From positions 1 to 64,000 of the forward strand of contig JARGSG010000106.1 in NCBI GenBank assembly GCA_030374805.1: a stretch of DNA of 64,000 nt, given 5' to 3'. The DNA comes from Gracilaria gracilis (Eukaryota; Rhodophyta; Florideophyceae; Gracilariales; Gracilariaceae). Shown here one piece after another: positions 52,734-63,544 of this stretch (position 1 is the first letter of the stretch; every line of letters starts with the position of its first letter). The notes under the pieces were generated by a model, which was given only the letters and a program-made list of their open reading frames with translations, made no database searches and was not told where the DNA came from. The position numbers and the translations under genes were made by a program.

Positions 52734-52999
52734 CGAGAAAACCTACCGCCTGACTTGCTTGCCATGATCCAGACCGTTTCATGAGTTGTGGAAACCCGTC
52801 CAGTCTAGAACAACATTTTCATAGTATACATTTCAAAGTCAGATATACATGCGGGTGCGGGAGATGCTTTTCTGACAAATTTAAGGCAAAGTATGACCGT
52901 CAAGTTCGTGAAGGTGAAACTGAGACCGTCATGGTACCAGCAAGTGATGGAGCTCGTCTGGTGAAATCAAGAATCGATCCGAAGTTTTCGGAACTGTGA
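52734..52999 (+). CDS. Cys/His-rich stretch, possible second exon of the zinc-finger gene
   Basis: The frame opens after a TGA and ends at TGA 52,997-52,999, about 88 codons. It has LEQHFHSIH, whose two histidines are spaced H-x4-H as in a C2H2 finger, then a CGCGRCF cluster and a basic segment (FKAKYDRQ). No ATG precedes the finger-like part, so on its own it would start at ATG 52,781. It could be a downstream exon of 52,376-52,711; splice sites were not resolved. Confidence 0.3.
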
Positions 53000-53614
53000 C
53001 GATTTATGGACGAACGAAGATCGTATCGGAATCCGATTCCTGATTCGTACTACCAAGGTGCATTTGTCTCTAGCTACACGTACAGGACCCACTTTCTCTT
53101 TGCATGTTGCAGCCTTGTAGCGAAGGCTTCAATAAGTTCCCAGTCTGCAATCTAGATTGGGATATGCAACGATGTCTGCCATCTTCTTGAAACCCTGCTA
53201 TTTACAAAACTATCATCTTTGATTGTAATATTTGAGAGTTCGAGCGCAATCGATTGGAACACAACTCTTTCAAAACAACAGTTTAGTACTACGAAGGTAT
53301 CTATTCAAAAAGCAAGAGGGCTATGCCTACCCTTGGTAATAGTGTAAGATAGAACGACATTATCGTAAGTACACAAGGTTTTTGCAAGGGTCGAACGTTA
53401 GCGTTATACACTGCGAAATGCGCCAACCCACGAGAGAAACCAACGGTCATCCACGAGTCATAATTTTAAAAAACGGCCGCTACACATTGTGCTGCACAAT
53501 TTACTTCGCCCGTACAGCTACAGATGCAAATCTCGGCACATCCCCGAGACAATCTCAACATCGCTTTCCCATGTGTTCCCCGTGATCCATCTCACCAGCC
53601 ATTACCCGCCCACG
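53000..53614. other. Intergenic
   Basis: No gene seen. The last ~130 bp is in frame with the following protein but lacks an ATG and is taken as 5' leader. Confidence 0.5.
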
Positions 53615-55012
53615 ATGGCCTTCCTCGCCCCACAGCCTCTTAGACCCCTCTTCCGCCATTGTTCGACCCAAGTTCTTCACGCACGTTCACTGCGCTACAA
53701 TGCACGCCCCCGCTCGCGTCGCAAGCGCCGTGCCGCATCTATCCAATGTTTGTCTGGTCGTGAGTTGGCCGGCGTTGCTGTACGTACTTCTGAAAAGGCT
53801 CTGGAAAGCCTTGATGCGAAACGAGTTGCTTCGTGGGTTGTATTGGCGATTATTCTTTACGCACTGCGCTCGTTTTTCCCTGTCATTCTTGGTACTTTCA
53901 TTCTCGGATATGTGACAAATTCTGTCGTTCGATGGGTTTCCAAAGTTACCGCCGGTCGTGCACCAAGGCGATTTGTGGTAGGCGTCTTTTATGCCTTCAT
54001 CATCACTGCAATCAGTGGATTTTCGCTCATGACTATTCCCACAGTCGTTAGGGAGGGGCAGTATTTCATATCTACAATTCAATCTGAGAACCCTTACGTC
54101 TACGTTGCGAATACTATGCGAAAGGCTCTTGGAGACGATCTAACCACCAAACTCGAAGCGTATGTTATGACATCGGTTGAAATGCCTGAAGCAGCTGCAA
54201 AGGGTACTTTGCCGGCAAAACCAACCCCACTAGCCATCCTCGACTCCAAGAAAGAAGACTCCGATGTGTGGACAGAAGCTCGTTCAAGGCGTTTAGGCAT
54301 ACTTCTGCAGAAGAGCATCAGAGGTTACATTGCTGCTACTATCACTCTCATAACGCGATTACTGGGAGCAAGCACCAAAGTAATTTTCAAGGCTGTGCTC
54401 AGTCTCATTTTCAGCTTCATGATAATGTGGGATCTTCCAGTCATTTCCCGCGGCGTAAAGCGTTTAAAGACAAGTCGTTTATCTTTCGCTTATGAAGAAT
54501 TGGCACCAGTCGTGGCAAAGTTTGGTAGTGTGGTTGGTAAGAGCTTTGAAGCTCAAGGGCTTATTGCCATCGTGAACACTGCTTTAACAACTGCAGGCCT
54601 GCTTGTCCTTTCAGTTCCAGGTGTTGGCTTCTTGAGTGTTGTCACTCTGGTGTGCTCCTTTATTCCGGTTGCTGGCGTATTCGTTTCAACGCTTCCTATG
54701 TGTATCATTGCTTTAAGTGAGTATGGAGTTGCAAAGGCAATGGGTGTGATCGTTATGGTAATTTTGGTGCATCTTATAGAGGCTTACGTGCTGAACCCTC
54801 AGATATACTCTGCTCATTTGCATTTGCATCCATTTATGGTCCTTGTTGTACTTTACATTGCCGAACATTCTTACGGTATCCCCGGTCTTTTGATGGCCGT
54901 ACCGGTTGCTGTGTACATACTGCGGACAATCATGACCGATGATACAGAGGAAACGCCACAGAAAATTCCTGCGGCTGCTTTCGGCGAACAGAGTCAGCCT
55001 GCGACGAAGTGA
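53615..55012 (+). CDS. AI-2E-family (UPF0118/PerM-like) membrane protein, probably plastid-targeted
   Basis: ATG at 53,615 (465 residues). It is chosen over upstream in-frame non-ATG codons because it opens a transit-peptide-like segment: MAFLAPQ with a phenylalanine near the start, as is common in red-algal plastid proteins, then about 40 basic, Ser/Arg-rich residues. The mature part has the family pattern: two helices from about 70 (VLAIILYALRSFFPVILGTFILGYV), a third near 125, a hydrophilic insert (150-245), then helices to the end. Signature stretches are FIPVAGVFVSTLP, LVHLIEAYVLNPQIYS and HSYGIPGLLMAVPVAVYI. Bacterial members move small molecules or Na+/Li+; algal and plant plastid members have no agreed substrate. 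Intronless. Confidence 0.85.
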   Translation: MAFLAPQPLRPLFRHCSTQVLHARSLRYNARPRSRRKRRAASIQCLSGRELAGVAVRTSEKALESLDAKRVASWVVLAIILYALRSFFPVILGTFILGYVTNSVVRWVSKVTAGRAPRRFVVGVFYAFIITAISGFSLMTIPTVVREGQYFISTIQSENPYVYVANTMRKALGDDLTTKLEAYVMTSVEMPEAAAKGTLPAKPTPLAILDSKKEDSDVWTEARSRRLGILLQKSIRGYIAATITLITRLLGASTKVIFKAVLSLIFSFMIMWDLPVISRGVKRLKTSRLSFAYEELAPVVAKFGSVVGKSFEAQGLIAIVNTALTTAGLLVLSVPGVGFLSVVTLVCSFIPVAGVFVSTLPMCIIALSEYGVAKAMGVIVMVILVHLIEAYVLNPQIYSAHLHLHPFMVLVVLYIAEHSYGIPGLLMAVPVAVYILRTIMTDDTEETPQKIPAAAFGEQSQPATK

Positions 55013-55303
55013 AGTTAGTCCATGTTACATGGGGTTGCTCTTGTGTTGCATAGCGGACCGCAAGGGAAAACGAGGCACATAAATAACAGACTTTTCAACT
55101 TATAAAGGCCTCCCTCTGTATGTAGGTACATGACTGTGTACATGAGGGGGGAGGATTAGCGTTACAGGTTCTACGTTCAGTTGTTTATGGTCTACTTCCT
55201 ACTTTAGATGTACAACTAATCACTCAATTTTGGAGATTCTAAGAGAGCATGTATCTGCGAAGAAGGTGGCGGACCGGAATGCAAAACTCTATAGTTCTAG
55301 GTT

Positions 55304-57689
55304 TTAGCGGAGGAACTTTCCAACACTCTCGTGAACCACTTGGCCATCGGCATAGTGTCGCAACCACTCCACTGATAGGCCATTCATTCCGGGTTGGATC
55401 TTACATTCACAATCGATTGCCCCTGAATGGCCCCAGGATCTGTACATCACCCTTTGTTCATCATCAACCTGCAATTCAAACGCAACTTGCCCGTTTCGAA
55501 GTCCCTTCAACAAATTGTCGTGGACTTCGTGGTGATCCCTTTCAAAACTGGGGTAGTATCCTGCAAGTGTTTGACAGGCGTGTTCTAGAGATGGCATAGT
55601 CCGGTAGATAGATGCGAGCTTGGCGGTGTGTCTTGATTTCTCCGAGGCAACATACACTTTCCCTGATTCAAAGCGGGCGAGAATTTGATCTACACTGGTA
55701 GAAGGAAGATTCTTCGTGGTGTGCCTATTTGCAATGAAGCCCAGGTATCGAGCAGTGGGTGATCGGAAGGGACACGAAGCGTTATAGACTTCAAAACCAT
55801 CCGAATCTGCCTCCCATTCAATGCTGAAAACGATGAAGTCCCAATCTGTTTCATCCTGATCGAAGCGGTACATAACACCAGGAAGTTCACTGATCAGGGA
55901 AGAAAAGGCGCCAAAGAGAGGGTCCGTGATGACGATCACTCGTCCGTCTGATTGATTCACAGAAGAAATCGTATGCTCCTCTGAGCCTAGATTGAAAATT
56001 GGAACCTGACAGTCATAAGCCCATACCATGGCTGCAGCGGCTGAAGAGCTGGATTCTTGGTCCTGTCCTGGGGGAAGATAATAGATTCGAGACGCCCCAA
56101 GGAATCGGGATCCATCCTTGAAAGCGGCAAAAGCAGCTCTGTCATCGCCCATCCTCATGTCCGCCACCACGTTTGACGGCATGGGAATTTTCGAATCTTC
56201 AACAGAACCCTTGTCGTACCATTCCAAAATCTTCGAGGCACAAGTACTTGGCGAAGCCCCAAATACAGACCCCTGCTCATAGAAACCACCTTTCCCGGAC
56301 CCAAACACTTTCTCCACGATTTCTGGGTCGTTTTCAGCACCCGTGAAAACCGTAGTCAAGGGGACGTAGTAACCACCGTACTTCTCCAATACCTCCATGG
56401 CTAACATTTTGATAGAGTCGTTGTCCATATGTTCCTTTCTATACAAATTGGCACAGTAAAAGAGACCGATTTCGTCTTTTAGACGATCCCATGTCCACAG
56501 TTCGTATTTGAACTTCGTTGCAGTACAAAACTTGTCTTCCCAAGTGGAAGACCAACGTTTCGGTCGATGTTGTTCGGACTGGAAGGAAAACTGATGAACT
56601 ATATCCGGAATGACTGCATCCTCTGGAATAATGGGAGACTGAGTAGGGAACTGCTTTAGCATACCCAGAGGGTATTCGATATTGGCATGGTGACTGCATT
56701 GGTGCGCCTTTCGGCATTTGTTGTTCGCCGCCACCCATTGCGACAGTCCTGAACAGGTGTATCTGTATGTGTCGTTGTACAGTAAAGGTATACATATGGA
56801 AAGGTCAGACGCTACTTCGGGCACAAACAGAGTCAATTTTGAGAGGCACATCGGTCACGGAAACTTACCCGAACTGAAAACAATAACTGTCAAACGAAGT
56901 GACGTCAATCGCCGAAGGATTAGGAACGTAGTGAAACGCCGGATAAAAGTCTTTTGAAGGCGGGATAGTGACAGGCATATCGGTATGGACAAGAACCTTG
57001 GTGTAGGTGAGTGGTCCCGTAACCCATTCCACACCATAGTGAGCCCTCTTGAAGCCGTATATCTGTTTGATGTACGACATGAGCATAAGAATGAGTGGAT
57101 GTTTCGGAGTGCAAGCAATGAGACTGTTACCAAGTACTGAGTATGGCTTATCCTTTGTGTCCGGCTCGTATGTGATGAGAAAGCCAGTTTCCTTTGCCGC
57201 CTCCAACGCCGGTCGGAGATCTCGCTGAGTTGAAACAATATCGGCATCGACATAAACTCCTCCGTATTCGTATAGTACTTCTAGACGCAGAATGTCTGCC
57301 TGGCATTGCGGAGCGCTTTCATTGTCAAAAATATGTCTGTTGAGCATCGGCATATCTCGAACGCTTTCGTTGTCCCAGAGAATGTATTGCCATTTTTGTT
57401 CTGAGGAGTCGGAAGTGGTAAATTTGTTCATGAAATCAATCCTCCAAGTATCGAGCCAGACACACGGAGGTTGTCTGGAGCCAATCCATATCTGGTGCAT
57501 CGTGAGAGGAATGCCCGACTTGAACTCGGGTGAGGCCTTGTAGTGCTCGCAAGCGGCTTTCCATACGTGGTCATTTCCTATGGCTGATTCTCTTCGGTCC
57601 CATATGTCAAACTTGTTCACGTCGAGCAAAAGGAGGTCATTCATTGTCAGGGATGCCTGTTGTACAGAACTGTGTTCTAAAGAACCCAT
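55304..57689 (-). CDS. Tandem GT32-type glycosyltransferase, second domain without DXD, two exons
   Basis: ATG at 57,689. Exon 1 is 57,689-56,869; an intron of 175 bp (56,868-56,694, GTAAGT...ATGCAG) follows; exon 2 is 56,693-55,304. This model keeps frame and gives 736 residues. Domain 1 (about 58-270) is a GT32/Och1-like sugar transferase: PLTMHQIWIGS, then ADILRLEVLYEYGGVYVDAD, with the metal-binding DXD at 148-150. Domain 2 (about 300-500) repeats the pattern, IPDIVHQF then AMEVLEKYGGYYVPLTT, but has PLT where DXD should be, so it is probably non-catalytic. No clear signal anchor was seen, which is unusual for a Golgi enzyme. A nearer acceptor (TTCAG, about 56,753) was rejected because it breaks frame. 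It diverges from VPS54. Confidence 0.8.
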
Positions 57690-58524
57690 TGCTATTGGTA
57701 TTGGAAGGTTGCACGGAGAAAGGAACGCGTGCGGTGATTGCGCTCAACCCTGAAGAACCAAGTGCTGATATATAAACGAGGGCGGCAGAAGAGACAGGAG
57801 TCACGTTCAAGAAGAGCGGGAACCGATGGCGGCAGGACAATGACTGGCGGGGATGAGCCCGAGAATGCAATCCTAAACCTTCGGAGTATCACCTTTGTAT
57901 GAACTTTCTTGGACATGTGGCCGGGTGCATGGGCGCCACACATGTGATCCATCGCGTTGGTTGGATCTGGGCAATATGCCGTTCACGAAAGGGCGGCTGT
58001 GCCTTTCTGTTTATAGAGTTCCAACGCCTTCTGATTGGCTACACATGAACCCGTACACCAGATATTTTCATGTCTTTCCATTGTGGTGGCTGCGGGGGCA
58101 TAAAGTTTTCTCTGTAGCTCTCTCTCGCTCTCTGCTCGACCGCCTGCGCTCCGCTGCCCTCCCCGCTGCCCTCCCACCACTCCTTGACAACTTTGCTTGC
58201 CGACATCACGCTGTCTACCACCATCAGTAGCAGTAGTGAATAAGTCTTGATTCAAGACCCCTACCTTCCTATCTTCCAACAATGCGAAAGGGACGTAGGT
58301 GATAAACCTTCAGCAACTGAAGAAACTAAACTAAATAATTGTCGAATTGTCTTATCGTCAAGGCAACTTGACGTAGTCGTTCGAATCATCATCATGTGCC
58401 GCTGATGTTTCTTGTCCCATGTCGCTACATTAGGGCTCCTCCCCAGTCCCCATTCAAGCTCGGCCTGCTTCCACGTATCTACTCTTCCACCCAACCCACC
58501 ACAACCACAGCTCTTCACTTCATA
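57690..58524. other. Bidirectional intergenic region between the GT32 gene and VPS54
   Basis: About 835 bp separating two divergent starts. It contains CT-rich runs (around 58,115-58,135, CTCTCTCTCGCTCTC) that could be initiator-type promoter sequence. Open stretches here have no protein character. Confidence 0.45.
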
Positions 58525-61029
58525 ATGGCTGCAGACGAGACCTTTCCCTGGCACGTGGCCAACCCCTCAAAGCAGTCTATCACAGAGCTTCTTCACGATC
58601 CGCGAGCATCCAAACTCGAGCTACCGGATGTGTCCTCGTTTTATCTTTCTTCCAAATCTCTGTCCCTTAATTCGTCTCCACCGACTAATTTACCCGCTCC
58701 ATGCGATATAAATCACTTCGAATCGTATATGAGGAAGTATGCTCCGTTACATGCCGAGTTTCAACGAGAGAATAAAAGAGCACCACCCGAACCACAACAA
58801 CTTCATTCAGTACCACCCCAGTTTTTCGACGCTGATTTTGCACCGGCCTCCAGTCAACATCTGCTTATACTCCAAGAACATCATCATGCACTCTCACAAC
58901 ATCCACAACTCCCACAACTTCGTAACCAACTTACCACCTATCAAACAACTTTAGAATATCACCTTAAGAAGCAACTTGACAACCAATCCGCCCAAATCTC
59001 ACAATCAATATCTAACATTCGCGCTTTGCGGCAGAACATATTACGAACGGCCGCTTTACTTCGTGAAACACGACAAAAAGCCTCCACGTTGATACCCACT
59101 GTTACGTCTCCCATTCTTGCTGTACAGCGTCTTACTCAGATTCAAGCCAATCTCAACGCATTGAAAGAGGCTCTAAACCGCGTACATACCGTTGCCAATG
59201 CCCCTTCAGATGTTGCAATTCTTCTGGATAGTGGTGAATATTCTGCAGCGATCGATACCGTAGCAAATGCAAAGGCTGCACTTTCCCATCGACATTTATC
59301 CTCTTTCAAGGCTCTAAGTCCTGTTCGTGCTCGTCTTGCACAATCGGTCGAACAGATAGATAATGCTCTGAGGCAACAATTTCGACTTGCGTTAATGGAT
59401 AACAACGAACTCACGCTCAACCATATTGTTTCGCTTGTCAATCGAATGGGACGTTTACCGCTGCTCAGTAGGTATTTCATGCGTGAAATCAAAGATGGCT
59501 TGGGGAGAGAACTAGCAGGCGTTGATTCTTTGAACGCTGCGGCCAAATATGCGAAGGCCAGCGCGTCTCGTGCTATGCTTTTAGTTAATATTATCCACTG
59601 CGGACATGAAGCGAACGATTTATCTCCAAAAGGCATTCGTAAAGACCCACCGGATGCATGGAAAGCTCAAGTGCGAGAAGCACACGCTGACTTGGATGAA
59701 CTTGTGGCGAATGTGGTAGATCGTATGTTGAGTAACTGGTCTGTACGGGATACACTTCAAGAACGAGCATTCATTGTTATCACTCCCGAAAAGGAGCTCA
59801 CGGCGGAGAATTGCTTTGATGAGTTCAAAGCTGCGCTACGATTTGGAGAAGAAGTACGGTGTTTGGAACAACTTGCCGAAGACCTTGAGAACACATTTTT
59901 CATCGAAAAGAGGCGCAGCTCATTACGAGCGAAGATATCTGAGAAACAGATTGCATTCCTTGGGGCCTTTCATAAAGCGCATGTTGACACGCTCACAAGA
60001 TCAATACAATCAGATCGATGGCAAGAGGTTCGAATCACAGAAGCAACTTCGCGCTTGTTGACAGCCGTTGTCGGCCCTCCCACCACAGTGGATACGGAGA
60101 AAACAAGTGCTTCAACGACTACGAAAGCTGGAAGTTCAGAAAATCCCCAGGGAACGATCGTTATTGGCGATGAAGCGTTTAAGACCGTCGCATCTGGTGT
60201 TAGATATGCTCGTTCTATATGCGCGTATTCGTTACTAACTGAAAAGTCACCGACTCTAGGGTCTGAGTTTGGTAGACGCGGAAACGATTATTGTCGTCTC
60301 TTTAATTCACTTGTAGGGAAGGCTATACTTGGTGCCGCTGCGTTGCACTGGTCTGCTTTGCGATCAATCACACCGAGGCATTTATCGCTTGCTTCACGCA
60401 CAATTGCCCTCGCTGCTGCATTGGCGAGTCACGTTAATCGACTACCAACGGTACCCTTGGTACTGGAAGAGACACTTACAGGCGCTCAAGGCAAGATAAT
60501 CTTACCACTTGTCAAGAAATCAGAAAAAGACCTCCGAGATCATCATGCTCAGTTATTGGCAAAGATTTTGGCGATCATGATGGATCGTCTTGATGTTCAT
60601 GAGAAGACCATGAAATCTCTACCCTGGGGCAAGCAGCAAGAGATGGAACGGTTCGAAATCCCAAGTATGTACGCTGTTGCTTTGGCAGAGAATGCCTCTG
60701 TTTTACACCGAATGCTTTGGTCTGTTTTGCCGAAAAGGGAAGTCTTTGATATCTTTCAGCGTGTCTGTGCTGCATATGGAACGCGTCTGACTGAGGCTTA
60801 CGGGGCATTAGATGGGGGCGAAGAGTGGGTAAGGGTTAGAGTTGCGAATGATGTTTCTTGTCTTCACAGCAGACTGAGGCCATTGGATGTTTTCAGAGCA
60901 AACCCTGCTTCTCTTAAGCCTTTATCCGGACTATACAACCGCTTCGCAAAAGACTTTTTTGAAACGGGAACGAAGGCGGCATCATCGGCCAAGCCTAAAG
61001 AAAATCGTAAGTCTGGAACTCTGCTATAG
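58525..61029 (+). CDS. VPS54: VPS54-like subunit of the GARP tethering complex
   Basis: GARP (with VPS51, 52 and 53) tethers endosome-derived vesicles at the trans-Golgi network. Start taken at ATG 58,525 (context ATAATGGCT), 834 residues; an earlier in-frame ATG at 58,405 is possible. VPS54 landmarks: an early FFDADF segment before long coiled-coil helices (about 110-300), then the conserved mid-region KISEKQIAFLGAFHKAH followed by SDRWQEV, corresponding to the ...DNERWKxAEV segment of animal and yeast proteins. The C-terminal VPS54 domain (YCRLFNSLVGKAILGAAALH, LRSITPRHLSLASRTIAL) corresponds to LFNSRTCQLVLGAGAL...LKSITAKHLALASQ. Intronless over 2.5 kb. It may share a promoter region with the divergent GT32 gene. 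Confidence 0.85.
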   Translation: MAADETFPWHVANPSKQSITELLHDPRASKLELPDVSSFYLSSKSLSLNSSPPTNLPAPCDINHFESYMRKYAPLHAEFQRENKRAPPEPQQLHSVPPQFFDADFAPASSQHLLILQEHHHALSQHPQLPQLRNQLTTYQTTLEYHLKKQLDNQSAQISQSISNIRALRQNILRTAALLRETRQKASTLIPTVTSPILAVQRLTQIQANLNALKEALNRVHTVANAPSDVAILLDSGEYSAAIDTVANAKAALSHRHLSSFKALSPVRARLAQSVEQIDNALRQQFRLALMDNNELTLNHIVSLVNRMGRLPLLSRYFMREIKDGLGRELAGVDSLNAAAKYAKASASRAMLLVNIIHCGHEANDLSPKGIRKDPPDAWKAQVREAHADLDELVANVVDRMLSNWSVRDTLQERAFIVITPEKELTAENCFDEFKAALRFGEEVRCLEQLAEDLENTFFIEKRRSSLRAKISEKQIAFLGAFHKAHVDTLTRSIQSDRWQEVRITEATSRLLTAVVGPPTTVDTEKTSASTTTKAGSSENPQGTIVIGDEAFKTVASGVRYARSICAYSLLTEKSPTLGSEFGRRGNDYCRLFNSLVGKAILGAAALHWSALRSITPRHLSLASRTIALAAALASHVNRLPTVPLVLEETLTGAQGKIILPLVKKSEKDLRDHHAQLLAKILAIMMDRLDVHEKTMKSLPWGKQQEMERFEIPSMYAVALAENASVLHRMLWSVLPKREVFDIFQRVCAAYGTRLTEAYGALDGGEEWVRVRVANDVSCLHSRLRPLDVFRANPASLKPLSGLYNRFAKDFFETGTKAASSAKPKENRKSGTLL

Positions 61030-61964
61030 GCTGGTAGTCCGAGCTCAAAGAAATCTGTCTGTCGCTGAGGCAAAATCTTCTGAGCCGAAAGGCTCTGAAA
61101 TAGTTGAGCCAAAGACCATAGACTACACAGAGCAAAGAAGATTCCACCCGATCTGATAGTTCGTCTAATTGTTTCTTCTTACGGGAATGATTCGACGTCA
61201 GCGAACTCGGCAAAGAATGGCTTCAAAACTACAAAGGCTGCAGTACGAGAAACTGAGAAAGGGGCGACCGTGACAGATTCGTCTCAGAATGCGAAATCTG
61301 ACCTGGTCCAGGTCAGCTTTCGCACTTGGAATGAGAAATTCTCATGAAACCTACCGACGTCGAGAGGGAAACAACTGCCACCAGATTCATCATCGAACCC
61401 AGAACAAACATGTCAGCCAAGCTTCCCTTAGCCCCATGCTCGCTGCGTCCCCTTTTTCGGGGCACGCAGAGGGCAGCGTGAAAGTCGTGAATTCACGCCT
61501 GGCGTGACATTTTGCGTGAAATTGGCGTGCCTGCCCGCCACGCGACGTGATTTGTAACGTACGATGCCCCAATGGTGGATTATTCGTGTCTGAGGACCTT
61601 GTGATAGCGTGACAGACGGGTTTTCCCCCCTGTAAGGCCAGAAGTCACTTCAAGTAGGTGCCAAGCAAGTGATTCCCTACGAGACTATCCGTCCGACAGT
61701 CGGACTCCGACCCTTAAATCGTCAAAAGACCTACAATCGACAATGCGGTTCTTGTGTTTATTTCCAAGATTTCCACTTCAACTCGGACAATGACAGCGAC
61801 GTTGAACATTGTATCCCTCCTTGACAGCGGCCCACGCTAGTACTCTCTCATGTAAAGACATATTTGAAAAGCGCGCGCTTTCTACTTTCAAACGATGTAC
61901 ATAATCTCCCACTTCCTCTGCGCAGACCCGACCAAACCGATAAAACTCATTCCAACACCCAAAC
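61030..61964. other. Intergenic
   Basis: No gene seen. A short inverted pair (GTCGTGAATTCACGCCTGGCGTGA..., about 61,485-61,510, containing GTGAATTCAC) and a CCTGGTCCAGG-type palindrome near 61,300-61,316 are present. The right end is presumed to be the flank of the decayed Tigger element. Confidence 0.4.
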
Positions 61965-63450
61965 ATGGCGCCCGCATAGGCCATTTTGCAATTCGCCGTG
62001 TTTGAACGACTCGAGAGCAACGCATCGTAGGAAGCACTGTCCCAAAAACACGCCATAAAAATCGGTGCCCTCCGCCGTGCTTACGCATCCTGGGAACAAA
62101 CTTATCCAGAGTCACAGCCCGTGGCACCCGAAGATATAAATTTGCCACTACGTCGCAAAAAATTAACCTCCAGCATTAATGGCTAAAGAAGAGAAAGTTA
62201 TCGCGGAATCCGTCCTTTAGTATGCAAAAAACAGTACCCCGTTAACTTGCCAGAGCATGCGAAACTTCGTCGAAGAAGGCGTTTGTCTTCTGCCTGAGAC
62301 CCGCCAGGAAGCAATAGGATTTCATGTCAACCGCCCTTCAAACAACTGGGTGACTTCTTTTATGAAACGAAACGGTTTGAAGTCCCAACATGTAGAGGTA
62401 ATGGAAGACACGCGGGTGAAATCTGTTTCGGCCGAGAACCTAACTGAGCATATTGCTCGTGTGAAGGCCGCAATTCAAAGACATAACATAAAGGACCCGC
62501 GATTCATTTTCAACACTGACCAGTCTGGTTCCTATTTCGATAAGGTAAAAAGAAGGTCTCTTCGTAAAGTAATCGGTTCAGAAGGGGCGAGGTTGGTCCA
62601 GAAAGCATTGACAACAAAAACATCTAGACAGGATTACGGTCATGTCAGTCGTTTCTGCCAGTGGTGTGGCATATAAACCGGCAATCGTGTTTCCGGGAAC
62701 CCCTGCGCATCATCGGAAGGTAAATGATCAGATTCAAACGCTCCACTCCGTTCTTCCGCCGTGCTATTTGTTTCAGCGCAACCCACCTGGAGCTGATTCT
62801 GATATCGTGTTTGAGTGGGCAAAACTGTTTGTCGAAGAGATCAGCCACTTACGTCGCGGCGGTCAGCGCCTTTTGCTCTTACTTGATGGTTATGGGGCTC
62901 ATTTATAGTTCAAAACTCTTCGGCTGTTGAAGAAAAACAATTTCATTGTTATTGCCCTCTCTTCGCACACATCTCACAGGACCCACCCACTGGATGTCGG
63001 CGTATTCTCATCGTACAAGAGTTTTCTACAGAGTGAACTCCACAAGGCGGCCAGGCAGAAGACCAAATTGAATGCTTTTGACTTCGGGCAGTGTATATCC
63101 AACGCCTACTACAGCTCGCACACAGCACCAAATATACGTTCCGGTTTTCAGAAAACCGGAATATGGGATGTTGAGTTGCTCAGACCCAACATTGCTCCGT
63201 TGGAGAGGTATCTGTTGCAGTCAAATGGGAACAGAGTTAGTGCGGTCACAGTGCAGAACCTTTTGAACGTGTTTGAAAAACGCCAACGTACGCTTCTTCG
63301 AGATGCCTTGGTTGAAGAGGAAGGACACATAAGGGTTAATACGACGGCCGGGGGCCATTTAACATCCGACGCTGTGCTTGACGCTTTAGAGCAACGAAGC
63401 GAGGCACGAAAGGAGAAGCTTAATACCTCGAATACGAGTGCTAAAAACTT
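61965..63450 (+). pseudogene. Decayed pogo/Tigger transposase, related to the copy at 50,056-51,738
   Basis: The stretch aligns along most of its length with the intact transposase: SQPVAPEDINLP against SPPQGPEDVHLP (about 62,110), the CENP-B-like segment ending NNWVTSFMKRNGLK (about 62,340), NTDQSG for the first catalytic Asp (about 62,515), LLLDGYGAHL for the second (about 62,890), and THPLDVGVFSSYKS for the third (about 62,985). The similarity ends near 63,420 (HIRVNTTAGGHLTSDAVLDALEQR). It is a plain DNA transposon remnant. In-frame stops occur at 61,977, 62,218 and 62,906, and the frame shifts near 62,640, with further damage at the 5' end. Divergence from the intact copy is high, so it is an older relative and not a recent daughter. 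Confidence 0.9.
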
Positions 63451-63544
63451 ATTCATTGTTTGTACGCCATTTATGAAAAGTGTCAAAAATGGCGTAAATC
63501 TTTTTTTAGATCATGCTATAAATGGCGGTGAAATGGCATAAGGC

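Noticed and set aside
56753-56868. Shorter intron in the GT32 gene ending at the TTCAG acceptor
   Set aside because: It joins the exons out of frame and would end the protein early; the ATGCAG acceptor at 56,694 keeps frame.
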